NCBI GenBank assembly: GCA_965221345.1 | Contig: CBDCSD010000001.1 | Coordinates: forward strand, 1,550,001-1,614,000 | DNA length: 64,000 nucleotides | Direction of reading: 5' to 3' | Origin: Bin5 sp965221345 | GTDB lineage: Bacteria > Chloroflexota > Anaerolineae > Caldilineales > Caldilineaceae | Shown: piece by piece, positions 8,330 to 16,839 of the stretch | How positions within the stretch are numbered: position 1 is the first letter of the stretch | How the letters are laid out: the number at the start of each line of letters is the position of its first letter | The notes under the pieces: generated by a model | What the model was told of the DNA's origin: nothing | The model's database searches: none | The model's input: only the letters and a program-made list of their open reading frames with translations | Made by a program: the position numbers and the translations under genes

Positions 8330-9238
8330 ATGCATCGTTTCTATACCAGGTCTCCGATTGCCAAAATAGTATGGGGCATTTTGTCCTCCTTGGTTGGCAT
8401 CATTGTGCTGTTGATGGTCTTGGTGAGCGAAAACCCGCGCATGGAAGCGCAGACCGTTAACTGGCAAGGCCGCTCCATCGAAAACGGCGCCATTCTCTTC
8501 GCCAACAACTGCTCGAGATGCCACGGCCCAAGTGGACAGGGTCTGATAGGCCTGGGGCCGGCGTTAAATAGCTACTACTTCTTCACCTCAACAGGCCGCT
8601 TGAAAGATGTAGGCTGGGTCGGGTCACTCGAAGACTACGTATTGCTGACCGTTGCGGCCGGTCGCCCCAGCAAGACCGATAGCCAGTGGGCGGAAGTCAT
8701 GCCCACCTGGGGCGGAAACTTCGGTGGCCCCATGCGCGGCGATCAGGTCGAAGACGTAGCAGCCTACGTCATGAACTGGAAGGAATCCGCCCTCGCCCAG
8801 ACGCCTGAAGAAGACCCCTTCAGACCCTTTGAAGATGTCTTACAGTCGACTGAATTCCAGAATACCGCCTTCATCTTGATGAGCGAGGAAGAACAGGCCA
8901 TTGCCATCGAAGAGTACAAGGCGCGCAACACCCGTTCCCCCCAGGAACTATGGCAGAACGAAGCCTGTCTCGGTTGCCACAATCTCAATCTGACGCAAGC
9001 GAATGATCCTGGCCAGAACGGCCCCAATATGGCCGACCTCTACGAACGTGCCGCCAGCCGCGTCGATGACTTGACCGCCGAGGAGTACGTCTACCAGAGC
9101 ATCGTCGACCCCCGCGCTTTCGCCGTTCCGACCTACGAGGATGTTGGTCAAATGCCCCAAACTTACGCCGAAAAACTGAGCGAAGACGAGCTCCGGGCCC
9201 TGGTCGCCTGGCTGCTCGATCCCGATCGAGAGCAATAG
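8330..9238 (+). CDS. Membrane-anchored diheme cytochrome c
   Basis: The electron acceptor subunit of the bc complex, facing the outside of the membrane. In the 302 residues there is an N-terminal uncleaved-type anchor (about 14-34), a first heme site CSRCHG near residue 61 in a cytochrome c domain, and a second site CLGCHN near residue 212 in another. Candidate axial Met residues follow each (for example the VMPTWGG and GQMPQTY segments). It starts 10 bases after the cytochrome b stop, so it is in the same operon. The two-domain layout fits cytochrome cc subunits of Gram-positive and Chloroflexota bc complexes. Confidence 0.9.
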   Translation: MHRFYTRSPIAKIVWGILSSLVGIIVLLMVLVSENPRMEAQTVNWQGRSIENGAILFANNCSRCHGPSGQGLIGLGPALNSYYFFTSTGRLKDVGWVGSLEDYVLLTVAAGRPSKTDSQWAEVMPTWGGNFGGPMRGDQVEDVAAYVMNWKESALAQTPEEDPFRPFEDVLQSTEFQNTAFILMSEEEQAIAIEEYKARNTRSPQELWQNEACLGCHNLNLTQANDPGQNGPNMADLYERAASRVDDLTAEEYVYQSIVDPRAFAVPTYEDVGQMPQTYAEKLSEDELRALVAWLLDPDREQ

Positions 9239-9252
9239 CTGAGGAGCTAAGA

Positions 9253-9293
9253 GTGAGGAAAGAGGAGTGAATTTGTCGCTCCACTTTCCTCTC
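9253..9293 (+). terminator. Purine/pyrimidine hairpin after the bc operon
   Basis: GTGAGGAAAGAGGAGTG (9253-9269) pairs at 15 of 17 positions with the sequence ending at 9293, around a 7-base loop. A pyrimidine-rich tract follows but no clean T-run. It may end the operon. The left arm closely matches a sequence inside valS (read on the minus strand), so it is probably also a dispersed repeat. Confidence 0.5.
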
Positions 9294-9369
9294 GAATCTT
9301 CCCCTTCCCCTCGCTAGTTCCTTCTCTTTCCTCCTCTCTGTCAAAAACATCGACTGTAGAGGTTGTTGC

Positions 9370-10086
9370 TTGACAAGCGCAATACCGCAACGTTTCCGAA
9401 ACCGCCGCCAAGCTGGCGCACTGCTCGGGGCCATGCTTCGTGAGTTAGAGGCTGTAAACCCCCTCGTTCTCGGCCTCCTGCGGGGTGGCATGCCCGTCGC
9501 CAGCGAAGTCGCCCGCGCGCTTAAGGCTCCACTCGACGTACTACTCGTGCGCAAACTAGGCGTGCCCGGCCAGAGCGAACTGGCCTTCGGCGCCATCGCC
9601 GAAGGCGGCGTCCAGGTCATCAACCAGCAAGTTGTCAGACAACAGGAACTGAGCGAGGATCGAGTCCGAAAGATCACCCGTCAGCAGCAGCGTGAACTGT
9701 CCCGCCGCGCCCGCCACTTCCGCGGCGAGCGCCCGCCTGCTCCCATCAGAGATCGCACCGTCTTCTTGATTGACGATGGCTTGGCCACGGGCGCTTCCAT
9801 GCGCGCCGCAATCCAGGCATTGGCCTACCGGGAGCCGCTTGAAATCGTCCCCGCCGTCCCTGTCGCCCCGTCGCGGACTATCGCCGAGTTGCGTTCGCAC
9901 AGAACCACAGTTGCCGGCGCCTCCGCAGTCGCGCCCTCCCATCTGGTCAGCCAGGCCGTCGCTCTGCTGTCGCCTTCCCCGTTCTGGGGCGTGGGCGCCT
10001 GGTATGATGATTTCCGCCAGGTGAGTGACTCCGAAGTGGTCAAGCTTCTGGCCGCCCACGCGCGCCCCGGCGACTTTCTCATGTAA
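9370..10086 (+). CDS. Phosphoribosyltransferase-family protein
   Basis: A type I phosphoribosyltransferase-fold protein of 238 residues. The PRPP-binding loop is FLIDDGLATGASM (about residues 133-145). The N-terminal RFRNRRQAGALL and LRGGMPVASEVA segments match the stand-alone family found in many bacteria. Members act as predicted phosphoribosyltransferases or regulators and have no fixed substrate. The TTG at 9370 is used because the conserved N-terminal motif begins right after it. The first ATG (9433) would cut that motif. It is separated from the cytochrome genes by a hairpin and is probably not part of that operon. Confidence 0.8.
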   Translation: MTSAIPQRFRNRRQAGALLGAMLRELEAVNPLVLGLLRGGMPVASEVARALKAPLDVLLVRKLGVPGQSELAFGAIAEGGVQVINQQVVRQQELSEDRVRKITRQQQRELSRRARHFRGERPPAPIRDRTVFLIDDGLATGASMRAAIQALAYREPLEIVPAVPVAPSRTIAELRSHRTTVAGASAVAPSHLVSQAVALLSPSPFWGVGAWYDDFRQVSDSEVVKLLAAHARPGDFLM

Positions 10087-10212
10087 CCCACTTTGGCACT
10101 CGACCTTTCACGCGCTTCTCGACTGTCATCTGAAATTGAGTCAAGTTACATAGTCTGTGCTTCGCGAATAGAAGGGATCCATGCAGATTGTGATACCGAA
10201 AAAGACCATTTT

Positions 10213-10474
10213 ATGTCAGGACAATTGCATCTAAATTGGTCAAAATATAGTCATATGCCCAATAGTGGAGAAGCCGATACGATAGTGAGTTCATCACCTG
10301 GAAAAGTGAGGGAACTCAAGACGGACCTGAGCACATCTCCACTGGTTGAGCACTTCACGGAATGGAAAGATCCCCGAATCGAGCAAAAAAACTCGTCAAC
10401 TGCGTGATATACTAGTGATAACAGTATGTGCTGTCATCTGTGGAGCGGACAACGGGGCTGAAACAGAAGAATGA
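10213..10474 (+). pseudogene. ISAs1-family transposase, N-terminal remnant with frameshift
   Basis: The translation up to 10400 contains LVEHFTEWKDPRIEQ. One frame over, it continues as RQLRDILVITVCAVICGAD and then stops at 10472-10474. Joined, these give the N-terminal associated domain of ISAs1-family DDE transposases. The break falls in a run of seven A at 10385-10391; one extra A explains the shift. No catalytic domain follows, so the element is dead and truncated. The DNA here is AT-richer than the neighbours. Confidence 0.75.
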
Positions 10475-10500
10475 GGAAACGTCTGCGATATCAATCACTC

Positions 10501-11687
10501 TAGCCCCAAAAAAAGAAAACCCCCCGACCAAACGAGACCAAACGAGACCAAACGAGACATAGACCGCCCTAACCCAGGGCAATTGCCTCGAATTGGGACA
10601 AGACCTCGTGATGCTGCCTCAATCGGGTAGGGGCGCCCCTTGTGGGCGCACTTCATGGGCAACTATGGCGTCCGAATTTAGATGCGATTGCTCTGGCCCT
10701 GAGAAGCCATGACTCTCGCTCAAAGAAAATCTGAACGCGAAGTAGGACCGCTGAAAGTCAGTGAATGGCCCATAATTCAACTGCCCATAATTGATCAAAG
10801 ACGGCGAGGAACCGTTTGCGAAGTCAAGCATATAAGTCCAAAAAAAAAGAATCACCGCGACCTAACGCGACCTGACGCGACATAGACCGACATAATCCGC
10901 CCTAACCCAGGGCAAATGCATCGAATTGGGACAAGACCTCGTGATGCTGCCTGAATCGGGTAGGGGCGCCCACAAGGGGCGCCCACAAGGGGCGCACTTC
11001 ATGGGCAACTATGGCGTCCGAATTTAGATGCGATTGCTCTGGCCCTGAGAAGCCATGACTCTCGCTCAAAGAAAATCTGAACGCGAAGTAGGACCGCTGA
11101 AAGTCAGTGAATGGCCCATAATTCAACTGCCCATAATTGATCAAAGACGGCGAGGAACCGTTTGCGAAGTCAAGCATATAAGTCCAAAAAAAAAGAATCA
11201 CCGCGACCTGACGCGACCTGACGCGACATAGACCGACATAATCCGCCCTAACCCAGGGCAAATGCATCGAATTGGGACAAGACTTCGTGATGCTGCCTGC
11301 ACCGGGTAGGGGCACCCCTTGTGGGCGCCCTCCGTGGGCTACTATGGCGTCCGAATTTAGAGGCGATTGCTCTGGCCCTGAGAATCCGTTACTCTCGCTC
11401 AAAGAAAATCTGAAGGTGAAGGAGGTCCGCTGTAAGTCTGTGAATTGCCCATAGTCCATCAAAGACGGCGAGGAAACATCTGCGAAGTCAAGCATATAAG
11501 TCCCAAAAAAAGAAACACCCCGTCGAAACACGTCGAAACCCGACCTAATCCGCCCTAACCCAGGGCAATTGTATCGAAATGGGACAAAATCTCGTGAGGC
11601 TGCCTGAATCGGGTAGGGGCGCCCCTTTTGGGCGCCCTTCGTGGGCTATTTTGGCGTCCGAATTTAGATGCGTTTGCCCTGCATTTC
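10501..11687 (+). repeat. Tandem array of about 3.5 copies of a 307-346 bp repeat
   Basis: Four units start at poly-A tracts near 10507, 10840, 11185 and 11504; the last breaks off at about 11687. Each unit has an A-tract, a block of three or so 10-bp sub-repeats, the inverted repeat GCCCTAACCCAGGGC (10566, 10899, 11245, 11552), a GC-rich segment around GGGTAGGGGC, and a conserved segment beginning CGTCCGAATTTAGA. The 10-bp blocks differ between units: GACCAAACGA in unit 1, GCGACCTGAC in units 2 and 3, CGTCGAAACA in unit 4. The rest is nearly identical. Unit 2 also carries a small internal duplication of GGGGCGCCCACAA. Open frames on the minus strand inside the array mirror the repeat and are not credible genes. 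Confidence 0.93.
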
Positions 11688-11694
11688 TTGTCAC

Positions 11695-11722
11695 TTGACA
11701 CAGTTCCTTTTAGCCATATAAT
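11695..11722 (+). promoter_or_regulatory. Consensus sigma-70 promoter before the collapsed ABC transporter
   Basis: TTGACA (11695-11700) and TATAAT (11717-11722) with a 16-base spacer. It starts right after the repeat array and reads into the substrate-binding-protein remnant, and on toward the dioxygenase genes. Confidence 0.75.
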
Positions 11723-11779
11723 GTATCTCGTTCCCTTCTTAATTATCGGTAAACGTCTATCATCAAAAGAGGCCCAACC

Positions 11780-11916
11780 GTGAGAAGTACTCTTTCGCGA
11801 CGTGATTTCTTGAAAGCCGCGGCTATGACCGGAGGTGCTGTCGCCTTGGCCGCCTGCGCAGTTCCCGCAGCTCCCGCCTCCGATGGAGGAGAGAGTGCAG
11901 TCGCAGCTTCCCCGGT
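11780..11916 (+). pseudogene. Sugar ABC transporter substrate-binding lipoprotein, 5' fragment
   Basis: GTG at 11780, with AAGAGG upstream, begins a twin-arginine lipoprotein signal: SRRDFLKAAAMTGG, then ALAAC as lipobox. This is the start of an extracellular solute-binding protein of the Chloroflexota sugar ABC type. After about 45 codons the sequence becomes the distal half of a permease gene in another frame, so the binding domain is gone. The intact start signals show that it was once a normal first gene. Confidence 0.8.
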
Positions 11917-11919
11917 CGC

Positions 11920-12444
11920 GACAAGCTGTTCTGGCTCATTATCAGCACTATGCTTGTCCCGGCTTGGTCGACAATTATTGCCTCCTACGTCCTGACCTTG
12001 AAACTTGGCATGCACGACACCTACTGGGCCTTGATCCTGCCGGGGCTGGCATCTCCGTTCGCCCTCTTCCTTTTCCGCCAGTTCGCAGTAACCCTGCCAG
12101 ACGAGCTGTTCCAGGCCGCGCGCATCGACGGCGCCCATGAATTGCAGCTCTGGTGGATGATCACGCTCCCGCTGTCCAGACCTGTTCTTGCAACACTGGC
12201 CATCTTTACCTTCACCTACCACTGGAACGATTTCCTTTGGCCGCTGTTGGTACTGAACAGGCCCCAGATTTACACGATGCCTGTGGGCGTTTCCATAATT
12301 ATGTTCCAGCTGAAAGGCACTGGCCCTGCCTATGGAATAGGTATGTCTGCCGCCATTCTGATGTCCGTGTTGCCGATCGTCGCTTTTTTGCTTATGCAAC
12401 GCCAGATGATTCAAGGAATCACAATCGGGTCCTTGAAGGGATAA
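11920..12444 (+). pseudogene. Carbohydrate ABC permease, C-terminal half (MalG-type)
   Basis: In frame from GAC at 11920, the translation DKLFWLIISTMLVPAW, a long hydrophobic run, the EAA loop QAARIDGAHELQLWW and the ending GITIGSLKG is the last 60% of a binding-protein-dependent sugar permease. Its N-terminal helices are absent. It is joined at about 11917 to the signal-peptide region of a solute-binding protein in another frame. A single deletion removing the rest of the binding protein, the first permease and the start of this one explains the structure. An internal ATG at 11950 exists, but such a product would lack essential helices. Confidence 0.85.
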
Positions 12445-12474
12445 GTCCACCAGGGTATTCGCAAGGAGTTTTCC

Positions 12475-13380
12475 ATGGACTACAGTCATATTAAAAAGCC
12501 TGAATTTGACTATCGCTATGAGTTCAGCATCGATGAATTGGATGCCATGAATGAATGTGTAGAAGCGCACGGCTTTGCCATCATAAAGAACGTCTTGACC
12601 GAAGAGCTGGTGAAGGAGCTTCAGGAATCTGTGGTCGAGGTTCTCGATCCGGACGGCACGCTGGGCAAGGGCAACAGCTTTACGCACACCGCCTTCGTCG
12701 AGCATTCCCCGGCCTCTTGGAAACTGCTCGACCATGAGCCGTTCATGCGCGTGATGCGCTTCTATGGCGGCAATGGCGGGTTGACCATTCACCGCTCCGC
12801 CGCGATTATCCGCAATCCCGGCTCCGATCCGCTCGGATGGCACACAGACTGGCATGGATTCTCAGACGGCCCCCCGCAAAACGCCGGTGACATCCTCAAC
12901 AAGTTCCTCCTGCCATCCGGCCTCTGGTTATACATCACAGGCTCCTTCCCCAAGCACGGCGGCCTGGCCGTCATCGAGGATTCCCACGGGGAAGACTGGC
13001 AAGGGCCCGAGGGATTCCAGCTGACCCCGGACAAGCGCTCATTCCACCCAGAAGGAACCGAGCCGCACAGCTACGTCGGCTTCGACGTGCCCGGCATGGT
13101 ACCGCTCTTCGGCGAGCCGGTTGACCAGCTCGTCTTCGCCACGCGCACATACCACGCCGCCTTCCCCAACCGCATCGACCGCGTCCGGCTCTCCTGCGGC
13201 GTCGGCTTCCGCCCGAAGGCGTACAAGATCGACGCGCCGTGGCCGCTCCCCGAAACGGCGAAGGCGTTCAAAGAGGCATTTCCCCAGCGTTTTCAGCACT
13301 ATGTGGAGGAATATACCGGCATCGAAAACGACTGGCGGCCCGACGATGCGGAACCGCAAGCCGACGCCATGATGGGGTAG
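12475..13380 (+). CDS. PhyH-family Fe(II)/2-oxoglutarate dioxygenase, copy 1
   Basis: A phytanoyl-CoA dioxygenase-like enzyme of 301 residues. The metal triad is visible: His123-x-Asp125 in GWHTDWHGF and a distal His near 227 in TYHAAFPNRID. A conserved Arg in RVRLS would hold 2-oxoglutarate. AAGGAG about 8 bases upstream supports the ATG at 12475. It follows the permease remnant by 30 bases. Copies 2 and 3 downstream are close paralogues. This copy differs around residues 86-95 and 139-146, and it has a C-terminal insert before the shared DAMMG end. The substrate is unknown; the context suggests oxidation of an imported compound. Confidence 0.88.
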   Translation: MDYSHIKKPEFDYRYEFSIDELDAMNECVEAHGFAIIKNVLTEELVKELQESVVEVLDPDGTLGKGNSFTHTAFVEHSPASWKLLDHEPFMRVMRFYGGNGGLTIHRSAAIIRNPGSDPLGWHTDWHGFSDGPPQNAGDILNKFLLPSGLWLYITGSFPKHGGLAVIEDSHGEDWQGPEGFQLTPDKRSFHPEGTEPHSYVGFDVPGMVPLFGEPVDQLVFATRTYHAAFPNRIDRVRLSCGVGFRPKAYKIDAPWPLPETAKAFKEAFPQRFQHYVEEYTGIENDWRPDDAEPQADAMMG

Positions 13381-13396
13381 TGCTGAACGTTCAGCA
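13381..13396. repeat. Perfect 16-bp palindrome after dioxygenase copy 1
   Basis: TGCTGAAC is followed directly by its reverse complement GTTCAGCA, immediately after the stop codon. There is no loop and no T-run, so an operator-like site is as likely as a weak terminator. Confidence 0.45.
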
Positions 13397-13520
13397 GCTA
13401 CTCTCGAGCTGAAGCTGCTTCCTCGCAATCCAAGATCGCCTTTTTTGGTCGGCGGCTGGGTTTTACAGGGCGTGGTCATCGGGCCAATGCAGGACAGTCC
13501 TGGAAATGCCGGAGCACTGA

Positions 13521-14408
13521 ATGGACTACAGTCACATCAAAAAGCCCGATTTGGGCTATCGCTATGAATTCACTCTCGACGAGTTGGACGCCGCCCAGAA
13601 CTGCGTTGAAGCGCATGGCTTCGCCATAGTCAAGAAGGTACTTCCCGATGAGCTGGTAGAGGAACTCCAGCAATCAGTCAAGCAGGTTCTCGACCCGGAC
13701 GGCTCACTGGGCGAGGGCAACAGCTTCACCCATCCCTCCTTCATCGAACATTCACCTGCCATGTGGAGGTTGTTCGACCTTGAGCCGTTCATGCCGGCGC
13801 AACAGGTCTTCTGCCAGGCCGAGGAGTTGACCATCAACCGCACTGCCGCGATTCTGCGCAACCCCGGCTCAGCGCCGCTCGCTTGGCATACCGACTTTTG
13901 CGGCTTCTCCAACGGCCCTCGCCAATTCTCAGGAGACGTATTGAACCGCGGCCCCTGGCCCTCCGGCCTCTGGTTCTACATCACCGGCTCCCATCCCAAT
14001 CACGGTGGGCTGGCAGTCATCGAAGATTCCCATCTCGAGGGCTGGACTGCTCCCGAAGGATTCCAGCTTACTCCGGATCGGCGCTCTTTTCACCCGCAGG
14101 GGAGCGAACCGCACCGGCATGTCGGCTTTGACGTGCCAGGCGTTGTGCCCATCTTTACCGATCCGGGCGATCAGATCGTTTTCGCTTCCCGTACATACCA
14201 CGCCGCCTTCTCCAACCGCATTGACCGCGTTCGGCTCTCTTGTGCCATCATCTTCCGCGCGCGCGAGTACAGGATAGACGCGCCATGGCCGCTCTCCGAG
14301 GACGCGCAAGCCTTCATAAAGGCCTTGCCCCAGCGCTGGCAGCCGTTGGTCGAGAATTACGTGGGGATCGACAATGACTGGAGTGGCGATGACGCTATGA
14401 TGGGCTAG
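13521..14408 (+). CDS. PhyH-family Fe(II)/2-oxoglutarate dioxygenase, copy 2
   Basis: A 295-residue paralogue of its two neighbours. The start MDYSHIKKP and end DDAMMG are shared. Metal ligands are His123-x-Asp125 in AWHTDFCGF and the distal His in TYHAAFSNRID. It is closer to copy 3 than to copy 1, for example in QVFCQAEELTINRTAA. It begins 140 bases after copy 1, with GGAG about 10 bases upstream of the ATG. All active-site residues are kept, so it is probably functional. The product fits the large PhyH family that hydroxylates small carboxylic or amino substrates; no substrate can be read from the sequence. Confidence 0.87.
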   Translation: MDYSHIKKPDLGYRYEFTLDELDAAQNCVEAHGFAIVKKVLPDELVEELQQSVKQVLDPDGSLGEGNSFTHPSFIEHSPAMWRLFDLEPFMPAQQVFCQAEELTINRTAAILRNPGSAPLAWHTDFCGFSNGPRQFSGDVLNRGPWPSGLWFYITGSHPNHGGLAVIEDSHLEGWTAPEGFQLTPDRRSFHPQGSEPHRHVGFDVPGVVPIFTDPGDQIVFASRTYHAAFSNRIDRVRLSCAIIFRAREYRIDAPWPLSEDAQAFIKALPQRWQPLVENYVGIDNDWSGDDAMMG

Positions 14409-14604
14409 ATCAAGCAGGCCGTATCGCATCCTCGCCCAAACACCTTCACAGCACCTGCACTGCCTCATTGAATTGCGCGATCTAATGCCGCGCCTCTGAG
14501 TTCCCAAGCAGGTCGAAGATGCCTGTCTGGCGCGCGATCGGGACCAACCTGCTGCCCTCGACGCCGGTCAGTCGAACGGGCCTGTTGCTGGGACGCTGCG
14601 TGTA

Positions 14605-14646
14605 CAGCGGATCCTGTGGATCACGATCGGTTCGTTCAAAAGTTAA
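14605..14646 (+). pseudogene. Fossil of the permease C-terminus upstream of dioxygenase copy 3
   Basis: The in-frame stretch QRILWITIGSFKS plus stop (TAA at 14644-14646) matches the end of the upstream permease remnant (QRQMIQGITIGSLKG plus stop) with a small deletion. It sits the same short distance before AAGGAG and the ATG of copy 3 as the permease sits before copy 1. This suggests the duplicated unit included the transporter. Confidence 0.6.
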
Positions 14647-14664
14647 CTACGCAAGGAGCTATGC

Positions 14665-15552
14665 ATGGACTACAGCCACATTCAGAAGCCCGAGTTGGGC
14701 TACCGATATGAATTCAGTCTCGAGGAGTTGGACGCCGCGCAGGACTGTGTGGAAGCGCACGGCTTCGCAATAGTCAAGAACGTACTCTCAGATGAACTGG
14801 TGAATGAACTTCAGCAGTCGGTAAAGCAGCTCCTCGACCCGGACGGCACACTGGGCGAGGGCAACAGTTACACCCATACCTCCTTTATCGAACACTCTCC
14901 TGCCATGTGGAAGCTGTTCGACCACGAACCGTTTATGCGGGCCCAGCGCGTCTTCTGCCAGTCTGAAGAGTTGACCATCAACCGCACCGCCGCGATTCTG
15001 CGCAATCCAGGCTCTTCCCCGCTAAACTGGCACACCGACTTTTGCGGCTTCTCCGACGGCCCTCCCACTTTCTCAGGCGACATACTGAACCGCGGACCCT
15101 GGCCCTCCGGCCTCTGGTTCTATATAACCGGTTCCCATCCCAAGCATGGTGGGCTGGCCGTAATCGAAGATTCCCACGTCGAAGATTGGGAAGGGCCCGA
15201 AGGATTCCAGCTAACCCCCGACCAGCGCTCTTTCCATCGGATCGGGACCGAACCCAGTAGTCACGTGGGCTTCGACGTGCCCGGGCTGGTGCCCCTCTTC
15301 ACCGAGCCGGGCGATGAAATCGTTTTCGCCTCCCGCACCTATCACTCGGCCTTCCCCAACCGTATCGACCGCGTCCGCCTCTCCTGTGGCATCGGCCTGC
15401 GCCCGCGCGGATACCCGGTCGAGGCTCCATGGTCTCTGTCAGAGAATGCCGAGGCCTTCCTGAAGGAATTTCCGGAGCACCTGCAGCCTCTAGTCAAGGG
15501 CTATGTTGGCATCGACGGTGAATGGCGCGGCGAGGACGCCATGATGGGGTAG
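14665..15552 (+). CDS. PhyH-family Fe(II)/2-oxoglutarate dioxygenase, copy 3
   Basis: 295 residues, the same length as copy 2 and very similar throughout. Metal ligands are His-x-Asp in NWHTDFCGF and the distal His in TYHSAFPNRID, with the conserved Arg in RVRLS. AAGGAG seven bases before the ATG (14665) gives a good start. The upstream 60 bases resemble the region before copy 1, including a fossil of the permease tail. No further copy follows. The intact triads in all three genes argue that each is active, perhaps on different substrates. Confidence 0.87.
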   Translation: MDYSHIQKPELGYRYEFSLEELDAAQDCVEAHGFAIVKNVLSDELVNELQQSVKQLLDPDGTLGEGNSYTHTSFIEHSPAMWKLFDHEPFMRAQRVFCQSEELTINRTAAILRNPGSSPLNWHTDFCGFSDGPPTFSGDILNRGPWPSGLWFYITGSHPKHGGLAVIEDSHVEDWEGPEGFQLTPDQRSFHRIGTEPSSHVGFDVPGLVPLFTEPGDEIVFASRTYHSAFPNRIDRVRLSCGIGLRPRGYPVEAPWSLSENAEAFLKEFPEHLQPLVKGYVGIDGEWRGEDAMMG

Positions 15553-15709
15553 AGGTCAATCTGCGAACGGTCGCTGGCCTGAATGCAATCCTATCGGGCT
15601 ACTGAACGCGCTCCCCATTCCCGCAAGAAGAAGGAACTGCCTCCCACTCAGATGGCGAAACAAGGCTCTGGAGTAACGCCGCGCCATGGCTACTCAGGTT
15701 TTCCTATGG

Positions 15710-16732
15710 CTAAGCCCCAACTAGCTCCATCCTGACCGAAGCCACGAGCCTTCCATCGAGATCGAACTCTTCTCCCGATCCGGCCCTGTGAAAACCCAGC
15801 GACTCGAACCAGGACTGCTTTTCCTCATCCTCAACCGAAACTACGGCAAAGCATCCGCGCATGTCCTGTTCATGGGACTTGTCAATCGCGGCCTGCACCA
15901 GTTCTTCCCAGGAATCCGAAAAGAGCGCATGTGCGAACGCATCAATCTGATAGATACCTGTGTCATCCCTGCGCGCCGTCGACAGTCCAACGACTTTTCC
16001 TTCAACTGTCTTGGCGACGAACCAAGCACCTCCACCGCCCATCCTGATTCTCTCATAGCGCACATACAGACCCATACACGACTTCTGTGTGGCATAGCGC
16101 GTGGAAAACATCCTTGTATTCGCGTCCAGCACCTGCCAATCATGTGGACAATGAAGCAACGGAATTATCGGCACTCGATCCGCAGGAGACGCCTCCACAA
16201 CCGTCGTAGCACCCTTTTGGAAATACTCTACCAGGAAGGCCTCGGGCGATTCCCCACTTAGGACATTGGCCATAACTTCTGCTCCGGCCAGCTTTCGCCA
16301 CCCAAGTCGGTGATAGACCCGTGCCGCCGCGGGATTGACCGTCCCCAGGAAAAAGGCCTCACCTCCCGCAGCACGAAAATCCTCCACCGCTTGACCGCAC
16401 AATTCTGTCGCAATGCCCCGCCCCCGAAACTGCGGGTCCGTTGCCACCTCGCCAAATCCCGCAAGAGCCGGCACCGACTTCGAGTGCATCGTAAAACATG
16501 TGCCGGCAAGTTGCTCACCCTCTCTTCTCAAGTAGAGCGTTCCCTGACTGTATGCCTCTTCCGAACCCAAGAAAACCGAGCGCTCAATGTCTGGCAATAC
16601 TTCGCCAAAAATAGACGCCCAAAAAGGGAACAGTTCGTCTATCAACTCTTCTGAAATCGGGACTTCGTATCGCATTGGGTTCATCTCCGTCACATGCAGC
16701 CGCTCAGGTATGGGACCAAAAAACTTGCTCAA
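15710..16732 (-). CDS. GNAT-family N-acetyltransferase
   Basis: A 340-residue acetyltransferase. Near residue 90-125 it has the acetyl-CoA motif A: GEVATDPQFRGRGIATEL, with the R-G-x-G-x-A loop, followed by VYHRLGWRK. A second, weaker GNAT-like half lies in the C-terminal 150 residues (VGLSTARRDDTGIYQIDAF, then WFESLGFHRAG). The protein may thus be a tandem GNAT with one active site. The substrate is unknown. The gene is convergent with the third dioxygenase and stands alone. Alternative starts at MNPMRYEVP are possible. Confidence 0.78.
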   Translation of the reverse strand: MSKFFGPIPERLHVTEMNPMRYEVPISEELIDELFPFWASIFGEVLPDIERSVFLGSEEAYSQGTLYLRREGEQLAGTCFTMHSKSVPALAGFGEVATDPQFRGRGIATELCGQAVEDFRAAGGEAFFLGTVNPAAARVYHRLGWRKLAGAEVMANVLSGESPEAFLVEYFQKGATTVVEASPADRVPIIPLLHCPHDWQVLDANTRMFSTRYATQKSCMGLYVRYERIRMGGGGAWFVAKTVEGKVVGLSTARRDDTGIYQIDAFAHALFSDSWEELVQAAIDKSHEQDMRGCFAVVSVEDEEKQSWFESLGFHRAGSGEEFDLDGRLVASVRMELVGA

Positions 16733-16839
16733 AATACGATTTAACTTAGGCCAAGAGCCGTGTCAAAAGCCCTTGTACTATTAACGAAACTACATTGGAC
16801 TTCGCGCTTCTTTTCCCTGGTAGCCGGTCCGAACCGGTT

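Noticed and set aside
10093..10407. A 104-codon gene starting with TTG after the phosphoribosyltransferase
   Set aside because: Only the last part is protein-like, and it belongs to the frameshifted transposase remnant; the TTG has no ribosome site.
10902..11531. A 209-codon open frame on the minus strand inside the repeats, with repeated protein segments
   Set aside because: It follows the DNA repeat exactly, including the variable blocks, has no ribosome site and is broken in the other units. The protein repeats reflect the DNA repeats.
10501..11687. A CRISPR array
   Set aside because: Units are over 300 bp with almost no unique spacer, and no cas gene is near.
11743..12855. A 370-codon minus-strand frame across the ABC remnant and first dioxygenase
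   Set aside because: It covers two unrelated genes on the plus strand that have clear motifs, and has no recognisable domain.
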